The notes under the pieces are model-generated. The model had not been told where the DNA came from and ran no database searches. It saw only the letters and a program-made list of their open reading frames with translations. Of a stretch of DNA of 64,000 bases, positions 13,201-25,200 are shown one piece after another. Position 1 is the stretch's first letter. Each line of letters begins with the position of its first letter. The position numbers and the translations under genes are program-made. Source of the stretch: Haematobia irritans (lineage: Eukaryota > Arthropoda > Insecta > Diptera > Muscidae); assembly GCF_050003625.1 (NCBI RefSeq), contig NC_134399.1:149910473-149974472 (forward strand), in the 5' to 3' direction.

Positions 13201-16200
13201 CCATACAGTAGTTCATTCTTACTATTTTTGGGAATCGTACGAAAATCTTCGTTTGCTTTGGTTCATATTGAACCTATGTGTATGGTCATTGAACTTTATA
13301 CCCACGTTTAGTACATAAAGTTTTTGAGACATACTTAAAAAAAGGAAGATTTCATTAAGCTGTAGAAAATTTCGAAAAAAAAATAATAAAATTTACTACT
13401 AGCAAATAATTTTTTTCCCATAGAAATAAGTTAAATTTAGCGTTAGTTTAACTACGGAATTTTTTTTCTGTGTGAGCACCCGTGCATGATTTTTTCTATG
13501 AGTGTAAAATAATCTACCAAATTTGGTGAATATATTACCAACCAACTACCAAACAAAAAATTTTATTTCCATAGAAAATTTTGTCAAAATTTTATTTCTA
13601 TAGAAAATTTTGTCAAAATTTTATTTCTATAGAAAATTTTGTCAAAATTTTATTTCTATAGAAAATTTTGTCAAAATTGTATTTCTATAGAAAATTTTGT
13701 CAAAATTGTTTTCTATAGAAAATTTTGTCAAAATTTTATTTCTATAGAAAATTTTGTCAAAATATTATTTCTATAGAAAATTTTGTCAAAATATTATTTC
13801 TATAGAAAATTTTGTCAAAATTTTATTTCTATAGAAACTGTTATCAAAATATTATTTCTATAGAAAATTTTGTCAACATTTTATTTCTATAGAAACTGTT
13901 GTCAAAATTTTATTTCTATAGAAAATTTTTTCACAATTTTATTTCAATAAAAACTGTTGTCAAAATATTATTTCTTTAGAAAATTTTGTCAAAATATTAT
14001 TTCTATCGAAAATTTTGTCAAAATTTTTTTTCTATAGAAAATTTTGTCAAAATATTATTTCTATAGAAAATTTTGTCAAAATATTATTTCTATAGAAAAT
14101 TTTGTCAAAATTTTATTTCTATAGAAACTGTTGTCAAAACTTTATTTCTATAGAAAATTGTTTCACAATTTTATTTCAATAGAAAATATTCTCAAAATTT
14201 TATTTCTATAAAAAATGTTGTGAAAATTTTATTTCTGTAGAAATTTTTTTAACAATTTTATTTCTATAGAAACTGTTGTCAAAATTGTATTTCTATAGAA
14301 AATTTTGTGAAAATTTTATTACTGTAGAAAATGTTGTCAAAATTTTATTTTTATAGAAAATTTTCTCAAATTTTATATTTATAGAAAATTTTCTCAAATT
14401 TTTATTTCTATAGAAATTTTTTTCAACATTTTTTATACCCTGCGTCACCCTTAGGAACAGGGTATTATAAGTTAGTGCATATGTTTGCAACACCCAGAAG
14501 GAGACGAGATAGACACATGGTGTATTTGGCAAAAATGCTCAGGGTGGGCTCTTGAGTCAATATAGCGATGTCCGTCTGTCCGTGAACACATTTTGGAATC
14601 AAAGTCTAGGTCGCAGTTTTAGTCCAATCGACTTCAAATTTGGCACAAATATGTGTTTTGGCTCAGAATAGAACCCCATTGATTTTAGAAGAAATCGGTT
14701 CAGATTTAGATATAGCTCCCATATATATATTTCGGCCGATATGGACTTATATGACTCCAGAAGCCAGAGTTTTACCCTAATTTGCTTAAAATTTTGCACA
14801 AGAAGAACAATTAATACTATAGTCAAGTGTGCCAAATTTTATTGACATCGGTTCAGATTTAGATATAGCTCCCATATATATCTTTCGCCCGATATGGACT
14901 AATACGGTCCCAGAAGCCAGAGTTTTATACCAATTTGGTTGAAATTTTGCACTAGGAGTACAATTAGTAGTCTAGTCAAGTATGCCAAATTTTATTGAAA
15001 TCGGTTTACACTCATATGACCACAGAGGCCAAGTTTTTGCTCCGATTTAGTTGAAATTTTGCACTGGGAGTAGAATTAGCATTGTAGCTATGTGTGCCAA
15101 ATTTGGTTGAAATCGGTTCAGATTAAGATATATCTCCCATATATAGTTTTCGCCCGATTTACACTCACATGACCACAGAGGCCAATTTTTTGCTCCGATT
15201 TAGTTGAAATTTTGACCAGGGAGAAGAATTAGAATTGTAGCTATGCGTGCTAAATTTGGTTGAAATCGGTTCAGATTTAGATATAGCTCCCATATATATG
15301 TTTTTCTGATTTCGACAAAAATGGTCCAAATACCAAAATTTTCCTTGTAAAATCGCCACTGCTTAGTCGAAAAGTTGTAAAAATGACTCTAATTTTCCTA
15401 AACTTGTAATACATATATATCGAGCGATAAATCATAAATAAACTTTTGCGAAGTTTCTTTAAAATTGCTTCAGATTTAAATGTTTCCCATATTTTTACTA
15501 ACATTGTGTTCCACCTTAGTGCATTAGCCGACTTAATTTTTGAGTCTATACACCCTCACAAAAAATCGCTTCTGTAACATATACTCCCAAACATATTTTG
15601 CTTCAAGCATATACATTTTTGGGTATTGCCCAAACATTTATATGTTTGATCTCTTCCAATATATAATATGTTTGAAAGCATATTGGTCTAAACAATATAT
15701 GTTTGGGTAGTCTAAGTTCCAAACATTTTGTATTTTTGCATCCAAATTCAATAATGTTGTCTTCCAAAAAACAAAATGTTATTATGTGAACATATAATAT
15801 GTTTGGAAGCATTTTGCACCCAAAAATATTATATGCTTAAAAAAAATTCTCCCAAACAATATTGTGCTCAAAATTTTATTTATTTATTTATATATTTACA
15901 ATCATAATGAATTATGAAAATAAACAGGTAATATAGGTGCTAACAACATAGGTTTTCGACCTGAATGCTCAAAATTTTGTTTCTGCCTAATTGTATATTC
16001 CCTCACATCTTTCTCACTTCCACGAGATTTTTTAGTTCTTAGCACCTTTTTCTGTAATACAAACATTGTAGAAGAAATTATTCAATTTTATGATTTTTTT
16101 TATTTTAATTTTACCTTTTGCCGTACGGGGATTCGAACAGCGGACCACACAGTTTGTAAGGACCAAAGAAGTAGCTGATCAATTGCCCAAGTAAAAATAA

Positions 16201-19200
16201 AATGTTAATTTTGTAATAACAAGCAACAACCACCAACTTAATTCAATATCGCTCCCTGTTAAATAGCGCTCCAAGCTACTAAACACATATATGTTTATAG
16301 GCTATTTCTAAATTAATATATGTTTGCATCCAAGCAAATTATATTTACAAACATTTTATGTACCAAACATAATATGTTCTAACATATTAACATATATGTC
16401 CCAAACATGTTATGCTAGTTTATGAACATTATATACTTGCACTCAAAAATATTGTGTTTAAAAATTTGTGTTCCAAACATATAATGTTTATAGCCAAACA
16501 TATGAAAAACAGTCTTTTTCATCCGTGTATATTTTGTAGAAGTCTATCAAATTCTGTCCAGATCGAGTGATATTTAAATGTATGTATTTGGGACAAACAT
16601 TTATTTATAGCCCCCAACTTATTTGACGGATGTGATATGGTATCGAAAATTTAGATCTACAAAGTGGTGCAGGGTATAATATAGTCGGCCTCGCCCGACT
16701 TTAGACTTTCCTTACTTGTTTTTCTATAGAAACTGTTGTCAAAATTGTATTTTTATAGAAAATTTTGTCAAAATTTTATTTCTTTAGAAACTGGTGTCAA
16801 AATTTTATTTCTATACAAAATTGTGTCAAAATTTTATTTTTATAGAAAATTTTCTCAAATTTTTATTTCTATAAAAATTTTTTCAAAATTTTATTTCTAT
16901 AGAAAATTTTGTCGGGCCCGTCCTAATTTCTACTTTACTCACTTGTCGTTTTTATTTGCTGTTAAAGTAATTTTTTAGCGTCAAGAGAAAAATTTTGTTT
17001 TCTAAAATTCCGTTCCTCAGAAAAGTCTCCTTTCAGCGAAGGAGAACATGGTTAAAAGTCAAAGTTTTGTAATCTCTTGAATTTGAAGTTATTCATTCCT
17101 TAACCCATATATTTAAAAAATCCCCCATAGAAAGAAATACTTTTTTTTTAATTATTTCACGAATCGATAAAAACCACCCTATTTTGGGATGAGTAGACTT
17201 TTTTGTTTTTTCATAGAATCAAATATTTGGCATTCCCCAAAATTAATCATTAACAGACACATTTTTCTATTTGTTTGTACTTACGAAAGCATTGCTCCTC
17301 AAAACAAATGTATCCTCTTTAAATTTAATCCGTTTTTTTTTGTTTGTTCTCTTGTTTCTTTCTATGTTTCTTGGGACTTTGCACGCTGTACCCAAATCAA
17401 ACGGAAAATTTTACCACTATACAGAATTATTTGGGCGAAATTGAATTGTTGACGCGTGGGCAATTTTTGAGCGATACACCGGTGCTTTATAGAATTAAAT
17501 TTCCAAAAAATCACTATCCACCGAAATTGTTACAAATTACAACAAACAACCATGTTGTTTGTCTGGGAGCTGCAGGTAAAGTATAAATCGCTTAACATCG
17601 ATAACACAGGAGTGAGAATGAAATCAAAAAGAAAATTGTTTGTCCACAAGGATAAACCCTAAAAGCAAAACAAAATCAGAAATTTGTTCAACATTTTTTT
17701 ATGTATTTAATATTAAAGAAGGACTATATTGACTTTGTTGTGTATTTTCATTGTATTTCTTTTCTTTTTTTTTTAATTTTTCTCGTCCATATTGTTCTGT
17801 GTTATTTTTTTCATGTTGTTCTGAAATGGATTTGGTTGGTATGGCTTGTTTGTTTGGGTAATGTGTCGATATTCTACATTTGCTATTGACGCTGTACTCT
17901 ATTTCGACTGTGACATGAATGGAACATTATCTGGAATCCACCATCAATATTGTGTACTGTGTCACCATTACCATCATCATCATCATCAACGTTGCTGTGA
18001 TGTTGTCGATGATGCCCATGATGCATCCATCACAATCACAACATCAACCAAACACCATGGTTTTTGTTGTCGGAACCAAAACAACATCACTCTCTATGTT
18101 ATATACCATGGATATCTATGTCCGTCCGTTCGGCCACCCATTATCCCATACATTACCTTGGGATGGGTGCTTTTATGTATGACACAAAAATATTATCTAA
18201 AAAAACAGATCACAGTATATTTGTGACACAAATACAATTGGAACATACAAGGAAGTTTACTTTTGTGCCCGATGAACAGCATTCATCATTGCCTTCTACA
18301 GCTTCAATTTCATCATCATCATCGTCTTCGACATCATCTTCACAATCGACAGCGACAGCAATATCAATGGGTGGTGTCAGTGTCTCTTCATCGATGTCTA
18401 AACTGCCCCTAGGAGCATCGACAATAACAACAGGTCTCAAGGATTCCTCTAGTCTGGGCTCAACAAATATTGCATTTGGCACCAAACATTTGCCTCTTAG
18501 CACCATGGATAAGTAAGTATAAGAGAACATTGTGAGAATACATGTAAAGAAAAGAGGATAACGTACACCCAAAGTAAAAATACTTTTCCCCGGAACGAAA
18601 TTTCAGACAAACAAAATTCCCCTTTCTCACAAAACATTTTCTGTACAAACACATAAACCCGAATTTTTGACAAACGATACAACGATTGTCTCTAATACTG
18701 TTTATTCGCTTCTAAAGAAACTTTCGTTCCGACAAAAGAAAATTTCGTCAATTTTCCTCAGAAAAGAAAACTCTTCTTTCAGTGTAGCGTTTCTTGTTTG
18801 AATCCTAAAAAATCCCCACTAACTGATATTGTTTTTCCATCCACATTATGATGTAGGGAACGGTGAAATATCGGTATATCCCTATAGAATGTTTATATTC
18901 TTGATCAGGGTGTAACAGCCCAGCAAAAAAAAAAAAAGCATAGCCAAAAAAGCAATGAAATTGTCCGTTTTAGATCCGGAAGTAGTTTGTAACTGGCTTA
19001 GAAACAAAGAATTTTTCATGGTCTTTTCATAGGAAGGGAGACATCTTTTTAATCATTCTCAGCATTGATTCCGCATTAATTCTTCTGATGTGATGCTAAC
19101 ATATTTTAGAATTTCGGATTTCAGTTTTAAAAATAAGGAAAACTTTTTTCTTAATTTTTTCGAGGCCGACATGTCCGTCTGCCTTTTGTCAACACACTCT

Positions 19201-22200
19201 AACCTTGGCACAGACAGTTGACGAAATATGCATCCACTGGTACATAGAGTTCAATATAGTCCATCATACTTAAAATTACCCAGAAAAAAAGAGTATAGCC
19301 AAACAACAATAAAAACTCTCTTGTATCGGATCTGGAAGTAGTGCAACATTGGCTCAGAATTAATGAATTGTACATGGAATTGTCATGGGGCGGAAGTCAT
19401 CTTTTTAAGCATCCCTTATATAGATTTCATTCTTCAGATGTAATGCTAATTCAGTATTTCGGATTTCATTCAAAAACTAAGGAAACACTTAGAAATATTT
19501 TTTTTTACACATAAATAAAGTTTTGACAAATTTTCTATAGAAATAAAATTTTGACAAAATTTTCTATAGAAATAAAATTTTGACAAAATTTTCTATAGAA
19601 ATAAAATTTTGACAAAATTTTCTATAGAAATAAAATTTTGACACAATTTTTTATAGAAATATAATTTTGAGAAAATTTTCTATAGAAATACAATTTTCAG
19701 AAAATTTTCTATAGAAATAAAATTTTGACAAAATTTTCTATAGAAATAAAATTTTGACAAAATTTTCTATACAAATAAAATTTTCACAAAATTTTCTATA
19801 GAAATACAATTTTGAGAAAATTTTCTATAGAAATAAAATTTTTACAAATTTTTCTATAGAAATAGAATTTTGACAAAATTTTCTATACAAATAAAATTTT
19901 GACAAAATTTTCTATACAAATAAAATTTTGACAAAATTTTCTATAGAAATAAAATTTTGACAAAATTTTCTATACAAATAAAATTTTGACAAAATTTTCT
20001 ATACAAATAAAATTTTGACAAAATTTTCTATAGAAATAAAATTTTTACAAATTTTTCTATAGAAATAAAATTTTGACAAAATTTTCTATAGAAATAAAAT
20101 TCTGACAAAATTTTCTATAGAAATAAAATGTTGACAGAATTTTCTATAGAAATAAAATTTTGACAAAATTTTCTATAGAAATAAAATTTTGACAAAATTT
20201 TCTATAGAAATAAAATTTTGACAAAATCTTCTATAGAAATAAAATTTTGAAAAAAGTTTCTATCATTCGTTTTGTTTTGTTATTGTTGGTTTTTGTTCTT
20301 TAATCATTGTTGTTGTTTTTTTTACTTCAGCTTAAAACCATACATTGACTAACTACAAGTGTAGCTTAACCAACAGAGGAAAATAATGTTTGTCAAATTT
20401 ATTTGGGCAAAGCCCTATAGAGTGCAAGTTGGTTGGATGGACGCACGTTTCGGAATTACCACATTCCTCATCAGCATCCTCTACTTGCAGCAAAACTATC
20501 AACCAATTATCAGAATATATTCAGGCAGTTCATTAAACCCAACAATAAACCACACTTGAACCCTCCGAAAAAAGGCTTTACATTGATAGCCGGCTTATGC
20601 CGAAATAAATTCGTACAAACATCTCTCTTTTCCTTTGCCACCATCAAATCATCGATTTGAGTGAAGTTGGCTGGGTTTTATTTTGAGCGTGTTTCCTCTT
20701 TTTTCTTTCATTCGTTTTGTTTTGTTATTGTTGGTTTTTGTTCTTTAATCATTGTTGTTGTTGTTTTTTTTTTTTTGATTTCAGCTTAAAACCATACATT
20801 GACTAAACTACAAGTGTAGCTTAACCAACAGAGGAAAAGAATGTTTGTCAAATTTATTTGGGCAAAGCCCTATGGACTGCCAGATGATTGGATGGTCGCA
20901 CGATTCGGAATTACTACATTCTTCATCAGCATCCTCTACTTGCAGCAAAACTATCAACCAATTATCAAAATAAATTCAGGCAGTTCATTAAACCCAACAA
21001 TGAACCACACTTTAACCCTCCGAAAAAAGGCTTTACATTGAACTGCCTTAATTTATTCTGATAATTGGTTGATAGTTTTGCTGCAAGTAGAGGATGCTGA
21101 TGAGGAATGTGGTAATTCCGAAACGTGCGTCCATCCAACCATCGTGCAGTCTATAGGGCTTTGCCCAAATAAATTTGACAAAAATTATTTTCCTCTGTTG
21201 GTTAAGCTACACTTGTAGTTTAGTCAATGTATGGTTTTAAGATGAAATAAAAAAACAACAACAATGATAAAAGTTTCTATTGTAATAAAATTTTGACAAT
21301 ACTCGTATTATCTATAGAAATAAAATTTTGACAACACTTTCTAAAGAAATCAAATATTGACAAAATTTTCTATAGAAATAAAATTTTGAGAAAATTTTCT
21401 ATAGAAATAAAATTTTGAGAAATTTTTCTATAGAAATAAAATTTTGAGAAAATTTTCTATAGAAATAAAATTTTGACAAAAGTTTCTATAGAAATAAAAT
21501 TTTGACAACCTTTTCTATAGAAATAAAATATCGACAAAATTTTCTATAGAAATAAAATTTTGACAAAAGATTCTATAGTAATAAAATTTTGACAATACTT
21601 GTATTATCTATAGAAATAAAATTTTGAGAAATTTTTCTATAGAAATAAAATTTTGACAACACTTTCTATAGAAATAAAATTTTGACAAAATTATCTAAAT
21701 AAATAAAATTTCGACAAAAGTTTCTATAGAAAGAAAATTTTGACAAAATTATCTAAAGAAATAAAATTTCGACAAAAGTTTCTATAGAAATAACATTTTG
21801 ACAAAATTTTCTATAGAAATAAAATTTTGACAAAAAAATTGTCGCTTAAAGGAGCACTGAAAAAACAGTGAACCCACCAGGAAGAAAAATTTCGGTTAAT
21901 TTAAGAAAATTTAGAATATTTTTAGAAAATTTTAACTAAACAGTATTACAAACGCTGGCATCACGCCGATGTCAGTAAAATAAGTAAATATTTTTCGACA
22001 AATTCAAGAAAATTTATTAGACATAATTAAATTTTTTCACTTCTTAAAGAAAAATTTGTAGTTTCAAGGAAAAATTTGGAGTTCAAAATTGCAAGAATGT
22101 CTTTAGTGACATATGAAGTTCATGATGAACGCGTTTGTAGTAAAATTTGCAAATTTAAAGAAATACTGAACTGTTTTGTGGGAGACTCGAATTTAGTTTA

Positions 22201-25200
22201 TCTTTATGCTTCATTTTTTCCTCGATTTTAGTTAATTTAACTAACGTACGCAAAAAATTATTAGAGTAAAAAAAACTTTCCCCAAACATAATAATTCCAT
22301 GAACTAAAATAAAGTTAAATTGGCTTTAGTGAAATAGAGAGTTCACTTTTTTTTTTGAGTGAGGGATCATAGTATATATTTCAAATACTGAAGGAAAATA
22401 ATAAAAAATAATTCTTTGGTAGAAAAAAAGGAATTGTTTTCCTACTAACCACACAATTTTAACCAAAAAGTGCAAAATAAGATTTTTTAAATTTGGTAGA
22501 TTTTTGGTAAAATTTTTCAAATTTGGGTAGATTATTTTTGATATACTTTTCAATATATATTTTTGTTAATTTTCAATCATTTTTGATAGTTTTACCTCTA
22601 ACAAGGTAGATTTGCGTGACTGTAATGCCATTGTTTTGACAGTTCAATTTTACACTCAAAAAAAAGTGAACTCTCTATTTCACTAAAGCCATATTAACTT
22701 TATATTAGTTCATAGAATCATTATGTTTGGAAAAAGTTTATTTTAGTCAAATAATTTTTTGCGTATGTTAGTTAAATGAACTAAAAAACGGGAAAAAGTT
22801 ATACACAAATAAAGCATAAAGATTTCCTAATTTCGTATTTCTTACAAAATAGTTCATTATTTCTTTAAATTTGTAAATTTTACCAAAAATGTGTCCATCG
22901 TGAACTTCGTATGTCACTAAAGACATTCTTGCAATTTTGAACTCCAAGATTTCTCTTAAAACTACAAAATGTTCTTTAACTACTGAAAAAATTTAGTTAT
23001 GTCTAATAAATTTTCTTGAATTTGTCGAAAAATATTTACTGATTTTTGCCATATCGGAGTGATGCCAGCGCTTGTAATACCGTTTAGTTAAAATTTTCTA
23101 AAAAAGTTCCAAATTTTCTAAAATTTATCGAAAGTTATCTTTCCTGGTGGGTTCACTGTTTTTTCAGTGTATGAAAATGCAAACTGATCCACAAAATTTC
23201 CACAGTTAAGTGGAAGGATTTTCTTGTAGGTTGACAGTCTAAGTATATGGTATATTTATGCCAACATTTGTAGGAACCTTACTTCTCAACCAAATTTCCA
23301 CCTTCATATCGATCAACCACACGTTTTTATTTTCTCCCATTTTCATTTCTCGAGTAGATGGATGCCGATCACCGGTTTACTGGTTTTGTTTTTCGATATC
23401 TTGATCTTATTGCAGCTTTGAAGGACAAAATTGTTTTCTTTTTCTAAATTTTTTACATTATTATTGATTTCTACTTTCACTATTTCATTAGTTTTTTTCA
23501 TAAAAAAGCAACTTAGAAAGGAATCCTCTTCTTTCAGTGTATGTACACCATATTTAGTTATATGGACATGTTGCCAGTTAAAATATGCATATTTTAATGT
23601 ACCCAAGAGACGAACAAGTGATCTTCGTTTTGCCAGAAAAAATCTTTTAACAATTCAGAAGTATATATTAATATTGCCAGCAGTTCTAATACTAAAATGG
23701 TGATAGAGTTTGCTGGGATAGAGCCCATGAATATTTGTTTGTAATGCTAATTTATGTTGTTTTTCTAGAAACTCAATGATAACTGCAGAAAGTTTCAATA
23801 CAAATGTGCGATTGCTCAAAGATAATAATATCTAAAATATTTATTTTTTTTTTTTTTGATACCTATTTCCTGCAAGTGTATTTCCTTTTTTGGGCTTCTG
23901 TCACATTTTTCTAATACTAGCATTGTGACACATAACAAGACATGAAGAAAATCGATGTTTGACAAAGAAATTGAAAAATTATTTCCTCTCTCCCACCCAT
24001 TTTGGTTTTTCGTTTTACTTGCAGAAGTCCCATCCGTGCTACGATGGATATCTGTGGTACTATCGATGACCGTATACGTTTCCAAGTTTTGCATGCATTG
24101 AAGCAAAAATCGGCCACCGAGTCGGTTGCCTCCTCCTCCTCTTCCACAATATCATCATCCTCATCATTGACATCTTCCGCCTCCTCAACCATTTCAACCA
24201 CCTTCCAATCACAGCGTCCATTTAGCAATCCATTGGACAATGTTGGAGCCATATTGTCATCAGTATTACCAAGGAAAAACGATGAAAAGCCAATGGGTGG
24301 TCCCAGGACCACCGACAATGTGGATGCCAATGTCGATAGTGGCAGTGATTTACCACCTTTGGTTACCAGCGATACTGACCATCAATTGGCATTTCTATCA
24401 GATGACGCTGCTGCTTCGGCAGATGATGATGGTTCGATGACCATCAATGAGTTGCCTTCGATCACACGCGGTGCATGGCCTTGGCTAGCAGCCGTCTATG
24501 TGAATAATCTAACTTCGTTGGCCTATCAGTGTGGTGGTACACTGATCTCGTCACGCATTGTTGTTAGTGCCGCTCATTGTTTTCAATTATTTAAGAAACG
24601 TTATACCGCCAATGAGGTATTAGTTTTTCTAGGACGTCATAATCTAAAGAATTGGAATGAAGAAGGTTCTCTGGCGGCACCGGTCGATGATATATTTATA
24701 CATCCGGATTATAATCAACATTTGAGTTCATATGATGCTGATATCGCTGTGGTGGTGTTGAAAAATGAAGTCAGGTAAGGTTAGTTCCCGGTTCTTAAGA
24801 TAATTTAATTCTATATAATTTATTTTAGTTTATTTTAATTAAAATGGGAGAAAATTCGGAAAAAAACCTGGAAATATTTATTTGAATCGATAATACGGTC
24901 CATGTAGATTAATGTCTAAATGTCCTCTATTTTCAGATTCAATACATTCATACGCCCGGTTTGTATGTGGTCGGGCTCTACTAAAATCGAATATATCGAA
25001 GGTGAGTCAGGGATTGTCGTTGGTTGGGGATTGGGTGGATTCAATAGTACGAAACAATTATCCAATACCAATACTGTACCGAAAATCATTAGCACCCCGA
25101 TTGTCTCGAATGATGCATGTTTTGCAGCAAATCCTAAATATAAAAGTCTTAGCTCAAATCGAACATTTTGTGCTGGAGTTATGTTCGATCAAACCTTAGC

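Larger units (their letters stand above)
14434..16718 (+). mobile_element. DINE-B element B1 with inserted TIR element
   Basis: 5' end TATACCCTGCGTCACCC...AGGGTATTATAAGTTAG closely follows the Drosophila INE-1 5' end. The core has repeats around GGTTCAGATTTAGATATAGC. 3' end: GGTGCAGGGTATAATATAG, hairpin AGTCGG/CCGACT, then CTTACTTG at 16718. A tRNA-bearing element (15549-16529) interrupts it after GAGTCTATA; the same site is intact at 47870. Confidence 0.8.

Noticed and set aside
17846..18226. Histidine-rich coding exon
   Set aside because: The frame comes from CAT/CAC simple sequence. The gd exon in this region starts at 18209 with a matching phase and acceptor.
18210..18572. Acidic protein on the minus strand opposite gd exon 3
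   Set aside because: It is the mirror of Ser/Thr codons in the linker; splice sites and homology support the plus strand.
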